Assembly: GCA_017934475.1 (NCBI GenBank)
Contig: JAGBJN010000006.1
Span: 238,775-302,774 of the forward strand
Reading direction: 5' to 3'
From: Clostridia bacterium
GTDB lineage: Bacteria > Bacillota > Clostridia > TANB77 > CAG-508
Length of the DNA: 64,000 nucleotides
Made by a program: the position numbers and the translations under genes. Below the pieces are notes generated by a model. The model worked only from the letters and a program-made list of their open reading frames with translations, made no database searches and was not told the DNA's origin. Within the stretch, counting starts at the first letter, position 1. Every line of letters begins with the position of its first letter. Positions 1-7,550 of this stretch are shown in pieces.

Positions 1-375
1 GTATATAGATAGAATTTGATCCAATCCATATTCTGCTGAAAAATACGCAATTAAATCATCTTTATTATTTGGAAATTGTTTTGAAAACCATGTATTTTTG
101 CTATTCATATAGTTTTCAAAATCTTGTACAAGTCTATCATATTCTCTTAGAAAATCAGAATCTTTTGTAACTTGTTCTAATCTTTCTTGTGATACTAAAC
201 GTAAAAATTTAACAGGATTTTTTTCACATCTTTCCCATAAATCTATATCTATTTTTTTGAATAAACGCAAAAAATCAACATTCCATGACCACCATAGATT
301 GTTTGATATTTCACTTAATTTTTCTATTCTTTTTGGTAACTGTGGATTTACAGTAATTTTGTTAAAGACATACAT
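1..375 (-). CDS. Alpha-glucan (glycogen) phosphorylase, N-terminal part
   Basis: This is the first 125 codons of a gene that runs off the left edge. The N-terminus reads LPKRIEKLSEISNNLWWSWN, followed by LWERCEKNP, SQERLEQ and IAYFSAEYGLD. That is the typical start of the alpha-glucan phosphorylase family carrying the DUF3417 N-terminal domain, which releases glucose-1-phosphate from glycogen or maltodextrin in the cytoplasm. A GGAGG site lies about 9 nt before the ATG. The catalytic and pyridoxal-phosphate parts are outside the window. It fits the glycogen genes at 11-15 kb, although an MFS gene and others lie between. Confidence 0.85.
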   Translation of the reverse strand, partial: MYVFNKITVNPQLPKRIEKLSEISNNLWWSWNVDFLRLFKKIDIDLWERCEKNPVKFLRLVSQERLEQVTKDSDFLREYDRLVQDFENYMNSKNTWFSKQFPNNKDDLIAYFSAEYGLDQILSIY

Positions 376-465
376 CTTTATATTCCTCCTTCGTAACTTT
401 CAAAATTTTTCGTTTGTAAAACTTTTCTTTATTATCTATTAACTTATCATTTTTGTCAAATAATT

Positions 466-1734
466 TTAGTCATTTTTTAAAATTTCTCTATCACTGTATT
501 CTTCAGGTTTTAAGCCAACTTTTGTTTTCATATAGTCTAATAAAAGTGTATATGTTATAATAAAACATCCTCCTATAAATATTGCTGTATATGCTATATT
601 TATTTCTCCTAAAATTAATGAAGCACCAAATATTAATGCAGATGCAATAGCGTTTTCAAACATATTATTTACGGTAGCTATCCTAACTCTCTTTTCACTA
701 TTTGTAAAATTATTTAAATATCGTTTTATCAAAATCATAAATGGACCTTTAGACATACTATTCACCATTAATAAAACTGCAACTATTATAACACTTACTA
801 CTACAGGTATATCAAATAAAATTACAATTCCTGAAAGTAATATTGCAGTTGCTGTTGGTAATGATAAAATAGATAGTGTTTTATTTTTAAATCTTTTATG
901 AATTCTTCCTTGACATCTAGCTGAAATTCCTGTTGCTAAAGCAAATATTGCAAAGACAATTCCAAAGTATTGTTCTGGTAATCCGACTTCAAGCAATTCT
1001 GTATTTCTAATGTTTTGTACAATTTTTATCATTCCTATTGAAAGTGCATTAAATAAAACTAAACACATCAATCTTCTTGAACGCATAACTGCTTTTCCAC
1101 CAAGTCTTAGTGTTTTTATTTCTTCTTTTATATGCATCTTCTTTTTTTCTGTATGAATTTCTTCAAATTTTAATGAAAGAATAAATGCTACAAATAATGT
1201 GACAGTGCATAAAATCATAGGTATAAAGGGATTTAATACATATAAAAAGCCTGATATTAAAGCTGAAATTGCTTCTGCATAATAATAAATTGCATTTGCT
1301 CTTCCATCTATTTTTGCAAATTTGTGCCCTCTTTCCTCATTATGTTCTAATGAATCATATAACATATCTGTTTCACACGTTGATCTTACTACAAATGTTA
1401 TTGCACACAATAACTGAGATAATATAAGTACTCCATAGTTTGGAGCAATTATAATCAATATTATGTGTATTACCCCAACTAAATTTGCAAAAGCTAAACT
1501 ATTTCTTTTGCCAAATTTTTGAATTAATAAGGTACATGGTATTTGCACTATAAATTTAAATAAAATATAGAATGCATCAAACTGTAAAACATCTGCAGGA
1601 CTCATACCTTTTTGTGATATTAGAAATAAGTATATTGTTGTAAAGTAAAACAATAAATCGAATGAAAAGATTCTATATATTTTATATATTTTAATATTAT
1701 TTTTCTTCTTTTTTAACAGTTTTTCTTCGTCCAT
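466..1734 (-). CDS. Major facilitator superfamily transporter
   Basis: The 422-residue protein has about 12 hydrophobic helices from residue 20 to 410, a Lys-rich cytoplasmic N-terminus and a charged loop near residues 190-215 (EEIHTEKKKMHIKEEIK) that would separate the two six-helix halves. This layout is that of an MFS permease. The substrate cannot be told. A GGAG site precedes the ATG. It is oriented opposite to nothing nearby and is probably transcribed alone or after dprA. Alternative: an efflux-type transporter; nothing specific supports drug export. Confidence 0.8.
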   Translation of the reverse strand: MDEEKLLKKKKNNIKIYKIYRIFSFDLLFYFTTIYLFLISQKGMSPADVLQFDAFYILFKFIVQIPCTLLIQKFGKRNSLAFANLVGVIHIILIIIAPNYGVLILSQLLCAITFVVRSTCETDMLYDSLEHNEERGHKFAKIDGRANAIYYYAEAISALISGFLYVLNPFIPMILCTVTLFVAFILSLKFEEIHTEKKKMHIKEEIKTLRLGGKAVMRSRRLMCLVLFNALSIGMIKIVQNIRNTELLEVGLPEQYFGIVFAIFALATGISARCQGRIHKRFKNKTLSILSLPTATAILLSGIVILFDIPVVVSVIIVAVLLMVNSMSKGPFMILIKRYLNNFTNSEKRVRIATVNNMFENAIASALIFGASLILGEINIAYTAIFIGGCFIITYTLLLDYMKTKVGLKPEEYSDREILKND

Positions 1735-1808
1735 TTTTTCTCCATTTTATCTCTTGTTTGCTCTCTTTTTTTGAATTATATCAAACTTGATTTTTTTGTG
1801 CAATATTT

Positions 1809-2678
1809 TTATAAATATTCTTCTAATATATCCTCTACACTTGTAATACACTTAGCTCCTTGTTTTATAAGTTCATTTGTTCCTTCAGAATTAGTATTTG
1901 TTATATTTCCTGGAACAGCAAAAACTTCTTTTCCTTGTTCTAGTGCAAAATCTACTGTAATCATTGTGCCGCTTTTTCTTTTTGCTTCTATTACAACAAC
2001 TCCATTGCTTAAGCCACTAATTATTCTATTCCTTGCTGGAAAGTTCATTTTCATTATTTTTGATCCCATAATATATTCAGAGATAATTAATCCTCCTGAT
2101 TTTACTATTTCATTTGCAAGTTCAATATTTTCTTTCGGGTATATATTATCAATTGAACTTCCAATAACTGCAATAGTTTTACCTCCTGCTTTTAATGTAC
2201 CAATATGAGCTATACTGTCAATTCCTCTTGCAAGTCCACTTATTGTAACTATTCCTTTTTTAGCTATTCCATAAGAAATATTATTTGCAACTTTTAGTCC
2301 ATATTCTGAATAATCTCTACATCCAATTATTGCAAGAGAAAATGTATTTAAAAGTTCTTTGTTTCCTTTTATATATAAAACAATAGGCTTATCATATAAT
2401 TCTTTTAACTTTTCAGGATAATATTCACTGTATATATGTATTAATTCAATATCATTCTTTCTCATATATTCTTCATATTTATCTAAATTTTTTCTATATT
2501 TAAAATTCAATATTCTATTTGCTGTTTCTTCACTAATTCCGTTTACTTGTATTAATTCATCTTTATTAGCTTTCCATATTCCATAAGGGTTATTAAACTT
2601 TTCCAATAATCTTTGAATTTTTACACTTCCTAAGTTTTCGATTCTTGAAAGCCATATCCAGTATTTTATATCTTCCAT
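1809..2678 (-). CDS. dprA: DNA-processing protein DprA
   Basis: DprA binds single-stranded DNA and loads RecA during natural transformation. The N-terminal ~60 residues form a helix-hairpin-helix-like domain (VNGISEETANRIL). The Rossmann-like core follows, with SLAIIGCRDYSEYG at about 114-127, the SGLARGID motif at 147-154, FPARNRIISGLS and GTMITVDFALEQGKEVFAVPG. At 289 residues it ends just after the core (EGTNELIKQGAKCI) and has no C-terminal winged helix, so it is a short form. The ATG has an AGGAGG site. It lies downstream of a hairpin terminator separating it from the toxin-antitoxin genes. Confidence 0.93.
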   Translation of the reverse strand: MEDIKYWIWLSRIENLGSVKIQRLLEKFNNPYGIWKANKDELIQVNGISEETANRILNFKYRKNLDKYEEYMRKNDIELIHIYSEYYPEKLKELYDKPIVLYIKGNKELLNTFSLAIIGCRDYSEYGLKVANNISYGIAKKGIVTISGLARGIDSIAHIGTLKAGGKTIAVIGSSIDNIYPKENIELANEIVKSGGLIISEYIMGSKIMKMNFPARNRIISGLSNGVVVIEAKRKSGTMITVDFALEQGKEVFAVPGNITNTNSEGTNELIKQGAKCITSVEDILEEYL

Positions 2679-2697
2679 TTTTTCCTCCTAACAGAAC

Positions 2698-2733
2698 AAA
2701 AAGAACCTAGTTTAATAAACTAAGCCCTTTTTA
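2698..2733 (-). terminator. Hairpin terminator after higA, copy 1 of a duplicated hairpin
   Basis: The core TAGTTTAATAAACTAAGCCC followed by TTTTT repeats the perfect hairpin at 3463-3497. This copy has several mismatches in its left arm (GAACC where the other reads GGGCT). It ends the antitoxin transcript and overlaps the antitoxin stop codon. Confidence 0.65.
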
Positions 2734-3027
2734 ATTATTTTTATTAATTTTATTAAGTGGAACAACTTTTAATGTATACCCCATTGAATATAATAATCTC
2801 ATAAGTGTATCTACTCTCGGTGAATTTTTTGATTTTTCTAATCTTGCAATTGCAGATTGTTTTATTCCACTCCTTTTACTTAATTCTCTTTGTGTCAATT
2901 TTTGTTTTTCTCTTGCTTTAATTGTTGCATCGATTATTTCCATTTCTAATCTAATTTGTTCTTCTTGTTCAGAGGTTATATCTAACTCTTTTTCAAACTC
3001 ATCCCAAGTTGCAAATTTTTTTTCCAT
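2731..3027 (-). CDS. HigA-type antitoxin, XRE helix-turn-helix
   Basis: The 98-residue protein has an acidic N-terminus and a clear HTH at residues ~40-75 (LTQRELSKRSGIKQSAIARLE), then a C-terminal strand segment (YTLKVVPLNK). This is the HigA/XRE antitoxin pattern. It follows the toxin gene by 27 nt, the toxin-first order usual for HigBA. The start is set at the ATG at 3027 because the GGAG site at about 3036-3041 overlaps the upstream GTG. It is expected to neutralise the toxin at 3055-3381 and to repress the promoter holding the 3406-3433 inverted repeat. Confidence 0.85.
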   Translation of the reverse strand: MEKKFATWDEFEKELDITSEQEEQIRLEMEIIDATIKAREKQKLTQRELSKRSGIKQSAIARLEKSKNSPRVDTLMRLLYSMGYTLKVVPLNKINKNN

Positions 3028-3054
3028 TTCAAACACTCCTTTCCTTATAATCTT

Positions 3055-3381
3055 TCAATATTTTTTTGCTTTTATAATTTCTCTTTTAGGTGTTTTCTGT
3101 GTTTTCTTCATAAAAATACTTAATAATACAAATTTATTTTTGTCTAAATAAGCAAATAATATTCTATCTCTTAACGGTCTTAATTCCCATATTTCCCCTG
3201 TTAAATGTTTTATATATTCTTCATTTAATAATAATCCATTCTCAGACAATTTTCTAATATAAGCTACTATTTTACTAAACTTTATTCTACTATCTTTATC
3301 TTCTCTCTGTTGAAGATATTTAATATATTCTTTTATTTCACTTTTTCCATTTTTATCTTCATAAATTTCAATTTTATACAT
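3055..3381 (-). CDS. HigB-type toxin, phage-derived Gp49-like (RelE superfamily)
   Basis: The 108-residue protein matches the Gp49-like/HigB family. It has a basic, compact RelE fold signature with [21 protein letters not shown] in the middle and the conserved tail [13 protein letters not shown]. Such toxins cleave mRNA on the ribosome. The gene is first in a two-gene operon with the HTH antitoxin downstream. The promoter upstream overlaps a perfect inverted repeat, fitting autoregulation. The whole module is bracketed by two copies of one terminator hairpin. Confidence 0.85.
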   Translation of the reverse strand: MYKIEIYEDKNGKSEIKEYIKYLQQREDKDSRIKFSKIVAYIRKLSENGLLLNEEYIKHLTGEIWELRPLRDRILFAYLDKNKFVLLSIFMKKTQKTPKREIIKAKKY

Positions 3382-3405
3382 ATAGTCTCCTTACTATAGT
3401 ATATT

Positions 3406-3437
3406 CTTATGATAACATTTTTGTTATCATAAGTCAA
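3406..3437 (-). promoter_or_regulatory. higBA promoter with overlapping operator palindrome
   Basis: On the minus strand TTGACT (3437-3432), a 17-nt spacer and TATCAT (3414-3409) form a promoter. A perfect 11-bp inverted repeat, CTTATGATAAC and GTTATCATAAG (3406-3416 and 3423-3433), covers the spacer and -10 box. It is a likely binding site for the antitoxin. Confidence 0.65.
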
Positions 3438-3462
3438 CTATTCTATTTAAATATTTTCATAT

Positions 3463-3497
3463 AAAAAGGGCTTAGTTTAATAAACTAAGCCCTTTTT
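3463..3497 (-). terminator. folD terminator, copy 2 of the duplicated hairpin
   Basis: This is a near-perfect palindrome of about 16-bp arms (AAAAAGGGCTTAGTTT and its complement) with a T run on either side. It lies directly after the folD stop codon. Its core is repeated at 2698-2733 on the other side of the toxin-antitoxin genes. Confidence 0.85.
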
Positions 3498-3508
3498 ATT
3501 ATTATTTT

Positions 3509-4351
3509 TTATTTTAATTTTTTTGCTGCCTTTACAACATTATGTAATAACATTGCAATAGTCATTGGTCCTACCCCTCCTGGTACTGGAGTAATATATG
3601 ATGCCTTATCTTTTACATTTTCGAAATCAACATCCCCCACGATTCCGTTTTCTGTTCTATTTATTCCTACATCTATTACAACTGCACCATCTTTAACCAT
3701 ATTTTCTGTAACAAATTTAGGTTTACCAATAGCACTAATTAGTATATCTGCATTTTTAGTTATTTCTTCAATATTCTTTGTTCTTGAGTGACAAACAGTT
3801 ACAGTTGCATTTTTATTTAATAGACATTGGATAAGTGGTTTTCCAACTATATTACTTCTACCTAAAATAACTGCATTTGCACCTTCCATATTTATATTAT
3901 ATTTTTCAAGTATCTTAATAACTCCATGTGGTGTACATGAAATAAATGTTGGTTTATTTAAAGTAAGATTTCCTACATTTACCGCAGTAAATCCATCAAC
4001 ATCTTTTCTGTAATCTATAGTCTCAAATGCTTTTTCTATATCTAGATGTTTTGGTATTGGACTTTGAAGTAATATTCCATGTATATCTTTTCTTCCATTC
4101 AATTCATTTATTAAATTTAAAAGTTCCTCCATTGTTGTTTCTTCAGGAAGCAAAAACTCTTCAAATTCTATTCCTGCCTCATTACATGCTTTACTTTTAT
4201 TTCTTACATATACTGCAGATGCTGGATCTTCTCCCACCATTATAACTGCAAGTCTTGGATAAATTCCATTTTTCTTTAATTCCTCAACTTCTACTTTTAT
4301 ATCTTCTCTGATTTCTTTTGCTAATGCCTTTCCATCCATTAATATTGCCAT
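3509..4351 (-). CDS. folD: Bifunctional methylene-THF dehydrogenase / methenyl-THF cyclohydrolase FolD
   Basis: FolD interconverts 5,10-methylene-, methenyl- and 10-formyl-tetrahydrofolate with NADP. The 280-residue protein has the family hallmarks: YVRNKSKAC with the catalytic Lys, GILLQSPIPKHLD, the KDVDGF loop, the cofactor motif GRSNIVGKP and the C-terminal PVPGGVGPMT. The start is put at MAILMDGK because GGAGG lies 7 nt before it. A longer in-frame start six codons earlier would overlap that site. It links with FolA and ThyA at 28.5-31 kb in one-carbon metabolism. Confidence 0.95.
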   Translation of the reverse strand: MAILMDGKALAKEIREDIKVEVEELKKNGIYPRLAVIMVGEDPASAVYVRNKSKACNEAGIEFEEFLLPEETTMEELLNLINELNGRKDIHGILLQSPIPKHLDIEKAFETIDYRKDVDGFTAVNVGNLTLNKPTFISCTPHGVIKILEKYNINMEGANAVILGRSNIVGKPLIQCLLNKNATVTVCHSRTKNIEEITKNADILISAIGKPKFVTENMVKDGAVVIDVGINRTENGIVGDVDFENVKDKASYITPVPGGVGPMTIAMLLHNVVKAAKKLK

Positions 4352-4487
4352 GTTTTTTCCTCCGTTCAAATTTTAAATTTATTTGCTTTTTCTATTTTTT
4401 ATTTTTCTCATTATATATTAGTGTTTTTTATTTTGCAATATTTTTATGTAAAGTATTTGAATTTGTTAAATAATTTGTCGAAAAAAA

Positions 4488-4509
4488 TACGGAGAAAAAA
4501 ATCTCCGTA
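4488..4509 (-). terminator. Terminator of the Cys-rich membrane protein gene
   Basis: The arms TACGGAGA and TCTCCGTA enclose a short A-rich loop, and a T run follows on the minus strand just after the stop at 4514. Confidence 0.75.
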
Positions 4510-4513
4510 CTCT

Positions 4514-4753
4514 TTAACAACAACATTTATCTTTTTTATCTTTGCAACATATTAAAGTTATAATTCTCACAATTATTAGTAATCCTAATAATACTGCTAA
4601 AACAACAAATGCACCTACACCTAATGCATCAAATATTCCTGTAACAGCCCCAATTATTATTCCTATAGTAAATGCTAATAATATTGATAAAACAAATATA
4701 GTGATATCTATACAGCATCCTCTTCTTTTACATTCTTTCTTATCTTCAAACAT
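4514..4753 (-). CDS. Small Cys-rich membrane protein, function unknown
   Basis: The 79-residue protein has two hydrophobic helices (about 18-42 and 45-68) linked by a Gly-rich turn. Cys clusters flank them on the same side (CKRRGCC near residue 8 and CCKDKKDKCCC at the end), which could bind metal or form disulfides. An AGGAGGTGA site precedes the ATG and a strong terminator follows, so it is a real single gene. I do not recognise the family. Similar short two-helix, Cys-tailed proteins are common in spore-forming Clostridia, but no role can be assigned. Confidence 0.65.
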   Translation of the reverse strand: MFEDKKECKRRGCCIDITIFVLSILLAFTIGIIIGAVTGIFDALGVGAFVVLAVLLGLLIIVRIITLICCKDKKDKCCC

Positions 4754-4841
4754 GCTAATTCACCTCCTAATAATGCAAAAAGCATTATTAATATATAATA
4801 TGATTAAATTTGTCAAAACTCTACTTTATTTTTTCTTTTTG

Positions 4842-4870
4842 TTTACATTTCTTATTTTATGCTGTAAAAT
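4842..4870 (+). promoter_or_regulatory. Sigma-A type promoter for tsaE
   Basis: TTTACA (4842-4847), a 17-nt spacer and TAAAAT (4865-4870) lie 27 nt before the tsaE ATG. Confidence 0.6.
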
Positions 4871-4897
4871 AGATACATGAATTTAAAGGAGAAATAT

Positions 4898-5320
4898 ATG
4901 GAAGAATTTATATCAAAATCAGAACAAGATACAATTACTTTTGCTAAAAACTTTGCTAAAAATTTAAAAAATGGTGATATTATTGTTTTAACTGGAGAAC
5001 TAGGATCTGGTAAAACTAAATTTACTCAAGGAGTATTAGAATATTTTGGACTAGAAAATGAAATATCTAGCCCTACTTTTACTATTGTAAATGAATATAA
5101 AAAAGATGATATAAATATTTATCATTTTGATGTATATCGTATTGAAGATATAGATGAATTATATGCAATTGGTTTTGATGATTATCTTGAAAATGGTATA
5201 TGTATTATTGAATGGGGCGAAAGAATTGAAGATGTTCTTCCTCCTCACTATACAAAAATAACTTTTAGTAAAGATGAATCTAATTTAGATTATAGAAAAC
5301 TTGTAATAGAAATTTTATAA
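4898..5320 (+). CDS. tsaE: tRNA t6A biosynthesis ATPase TsaE
   Basis: TsaE is the ATPase of the complex making N6-threonylcarbamoyladenosine at position 37 of ANN-decoding tRNAs. The 140-residue protein has Walker A GELGSGKT at 33-40, SSPTFTIVNEY, the Walker B-like YHFDVYRIE and IIEWGER, all family hallmarks. The start is placed at 4898 because AAAGGAG lies 7-8 nt before it. An ATG 21 nt upstream lacks such a site. TsaB follows at 6370 and TsaC is at 37443. A bidirectional terminator separates it from the convergent gene. Confidence 0.95.
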   Translation: MEEFISKSEQDTITFAKNFAKNLKNGDIIVLTGELGSGKTKFTQGVLEYFGLENEISSPTFTIVNEYKKDDINIYHFDVYRIEDIDELYAIGFDDYLENGICIIEWGERIEDVLPPHYTKITFSKDESNLDYRKLVIEIL

Positions 5321-5328
5321 AATAATGT

Positions 5329-5359
5329 AAAAGGACATAGAATACTATGTCCTTTTTTT
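5329..5359. terminator. Bidirectional terminator between convergent genes
   Basis: The arms AAAAGGACATAG and CTATGTCCTTTT have a 4-nt loop and A/T runs on both sides. It serves tsaE on plus and the 5361-6149 gene on minus. Confidence 0.85.
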
Positions 5360-5360
5360 C

Positions 5361-6149
5361 TTATACTAAAATTTTAACTTCTACATGATCCCATGCAGAA
5401 ACTCCTTTTGGAGTATTTTGAAAAGCTGACCCGCAAAAACGCTGTAAATCACAAGTATACATTGATGAGTGAATGTATAAATTGTAATTTTGACAGTACT
5501 CTTCTAACGTACCTTCCCACGTTATTGTTCTTGTAAGAAGATCTTTTGAAGTTACATCCTGAAACCAATCTTCTTTTAATGTCCATTTTTTTCGGATATT
5601 TTTGAATCCCCATTGAGACCAAAGCAATGCTTTTTTACCACAATAAACCACTTTTTCTGATAACAGATATTCTTCGTGACAAGCGTCACTATATCTTTGC
5701 CAAAAATCAGGTAAATCTTGCGGTGGAATTGCTTCTCTTTGCATTCTTTCTTTGAATTTACTTTCTTCATTTTTTAAAGCCTTTAATGCCTCCTCTGTTT
5801 TCTTCAAAGCAGCCATATAATCATCTATTGTCGGTTCAATTTGATTAGCTTCTTCAATTGCATTATCCTCTGATTCTTCTTTTTGTTCATTTGCTTTTTC
5901 TTCTTCCTCTTTCTTTAACTTTTCTTCAGCTTCTTTCCTTTCTCCTTCTTCTTTTTCCTTTCTTGCCTTTTCCTCTGCTTCCTTTTTAGCTTTAGCTTCT
6001 GCCTCAGCTATTAATTCATCCTGTGTCTTTACTTCATAAAACATTGTAAGTTCAACACTTTTGCCATCTTCACTTATTTTTGTTTCAATCCGTTTGCATA
6101 TTCCTTCAGGAACAGCAATTATCTCTTTCTTTTCTATTGTTTTAGGCAT
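5361..6149 (-). CDS. Hypothetical protein with Glu/Lys-rich coiled coil
   Basis: This 262-residue protein is not recognised. It has three parts. Residues 1-50 form a short strand-rich segment. Residues ~50-105 are a highly charged Ala/Glu/Lys helix, almost certainly a coiled coil. The C-terminal ~120 residues are rich in Trp, Tyr and Cys (ALLWSQWGFKN, TWEGTLEEYCQNY, CDLQRFCGSAFQN). No signal peptide or membrane segment is seen, so it is probably cytoplasmic. A GGAGG site precedes the ATG. Shorter alternative-frame ORFs inside it are shadows. Confidence 0.7.
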   Translation of the reverse strand: MPKTIEKKEIIAVPEGICKRIETKISEDGKSVELTMFYEVKTQDELIAEAEAKAKKEAEEKARKEKEEGERKEAEEKLKKEEEEKANEQKEESEDNAIEEANQIEPTIDDYMAALKKTEEALKALKNEESKFKERMQREAIPPQDLPDFWQRYSDACHEEYLLSEKVVYCGKKALLWSQWGFKNIRKKWTLKEDWFQDVTSKDLLTRTITWEGTLEEYCQNYNLYIHSSMYTCDLQRFCGSAFQNTPKGVSAWDHVEVKILV

Positions 6150-6304
6150 AACAATATCCTCCTTATTAAATAATTATTTAATCTTTTTATATTACTCTTA
6201 CTTGATAAAAAATTTTATCACACATTATGTAAAATTGCAACATTTTGTCATATATTGTTAACATTTTTGTTACTTAATTGTAATGTTTATTTTTATTAAA
6301 AACA

Positions 6305-6333
6305 TTTACAAATAAAGGTAATTAATATAGAAT
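6305..6333 (+). promoter_or_regulatory. Sigma-A type promoter for tsaB-rimI-lonB
   Basis: TTTACA (6305-6310), a 17-nt spacer and TAGAAT (6328-6333) lie 37 nt upstream of the tsaB start. Confidence 0.5.
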
Positions 6334-6369
6334 ATATTTGAATATTATATACAAAAAGAGGTAATTATT

Positions 6370-7083
6370 TTGAAAATTTTAAGTATTGACACTTCTTCTA
6401 AAAATTGTTCAGTTGCTGTTTTAGAAGATACAGATTTAATCGTAGAAAAACACATTTTAGATGAAAAGACACATTCACAAAAGTTAATGCCTTTAATTGA
6501 TGACATTCTTAAATCATTAAAACTTGAACTTGCTGATTTTGATTTATATGCATGTTCAATCGGTCCTGGTTCTTTTACAGGTGTTCGTATTGGTGTTTCA
6601 ACAATTAAAGCTTTTTGTGATGTAACATTAAAACCAACTATTGGTATTAATTCTCTTGAAAGCTTAGCATATAATGCATTAAATACAAACTATAAAAAAG
6701 GTTTAAATTTAATTTGCTCTATTATTGATGCAAAAAACGATAATGTTTATTTTGATTTATTTCAAATTGAAAATAATGAAGTAACTTCTGTTATTGAACC
6801 ATCTTGTAAGAATATAAATGAAGTTATTGATACTTTAAAAATGTACCACTCTTCTCCGATTTTATTTGTAGGAGATGGATCTGAAAAATATCAATATCTG
6901 TTATCTTCTAAATTTTCTAAATTAACATTTGTAGAAGATAAATTAAATACTCAATCTGCAGTAAGTCAAGGAATTGCAGCATATAACCATTATAAAAACG
7001 GTGAATACGGTTACTCAAATGATTTAATTCCTTTATATTTACGTAAATCACAAGCAGAACGTGCATTGGATGGTGAAAAATAA
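6370..7083 (+). CDS. tsaB: tRNA t6A biosynthesis protein TsaB
   Basis: TsaB is the inactive paralogue of TsaD and scaffolds the t6A complex with TsaE and TsaD. The 237-residue protein begins with MKILSIDTSSKNCSVAV and has HSQKLMPLID and SIGPGSFTGVRIGVSTIKAF, diagnostic for the family. It starts with TTG, which has an AGAGG site upstream. Its TAA stop touches the ATG of rimI, giving tight coupling. It has the usual length. TsaD is not in the window. Confidence 0.95.
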   Translation: MKILSIDTSSKNCSVAVLEDTDLIVEKHILDEKTHSQKLMPLIDDILKSLKLELADFDLYACSIGPGSFTGVRIGVSTIKAFCDVTLKPTIGINSLESLAYNALNTNYKKGLNLICSIIDAKNDNVYFDLFQIENNEVTSVIEPSCKNINEVIDTLKMYHSSPILFVGDGSEKYQYLLSSKFSKLTFVEDKLNTQSAVSQGIAAYNHYKNGEYGYSNDLIPLYLRKSQAERALDGEK

Positions 7084-7536
7084 ATGATTGATTTATCAAA
7101 AACCTCTATTTCTCAAATGAGTATTTCAGATTTAGATGAAATCAAAGAAAATCTTTCAATAGATTTCGATGATTTTTGGAAATATGAAATATTTAAGGAA
7201 GAACTTGCAAATAATAATTCTAAATATTTAGTTCTTCGTTATAATAATGAAATTATATCTTTTGGTGGTATCAAAATAATTTTAGATGAAGCAAATTTAA
7301 TGGATATTGTTACTAAAAAAAATAAACGTGGTCAAGGTTTTGCAAGACTACTTTTAGAAGAATTGATAAAATTATCTAAAACTAATAATTGTACTTCTAT
7401 CACTTTAGAGGTAAACGAAAACAATTTACCTGCCATATCGCTTTATGAAAATTTTGGTTTCAAAGAAGTTGGCAAAAGAAAAAAATATTATCAAAATGGT
7501 GATACTGCCATTTTGATGACATATAAATTTATATAA
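7084..7536 (+). CDS. rimI: Ribosomal protein S18-alanine N-acetyltransferase RimI
   Basis: This is a GNAT-fold acetyltransferase of 150 residues. The acetyl-CoA loop KRGQGFARLLLEELIKL is at about 80-97, followed by LEVNENNLPAISLYENFGF and the tail KKYYQNGDTAILMTYKF, which are the RimI signatures. RimI acetylates the N-terminal Ala of S18. The ATG directly follows the tsaB stop, matching the common tsaE-tsaB-rimI order in Bacillota. Confidence 0.93.
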   Translation: MIDLSKTSISQMSISDLDEIKENLSIDFDDFWKYEIFKEELANNNSKYLVLRYNNEIISFGGIKIILDEANLMDIVTKKNKRGQGFARLLLEELIKLSKTNNCTSITLEVNENNLPAISLYENFGFKEVGKRKKYYQNGDTAILMTYKFI

Positions 7537-7550
7537 AAAAGGAGAAACAA

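Noticed and set aside
257-442. Plus-strand frame of 61 codons at the left edge
   Set aside because: It lies opposite the start of the glucan phosphorylase gene and is rich in Phe and Ile, with no ribosome site. It is a shadow frame.
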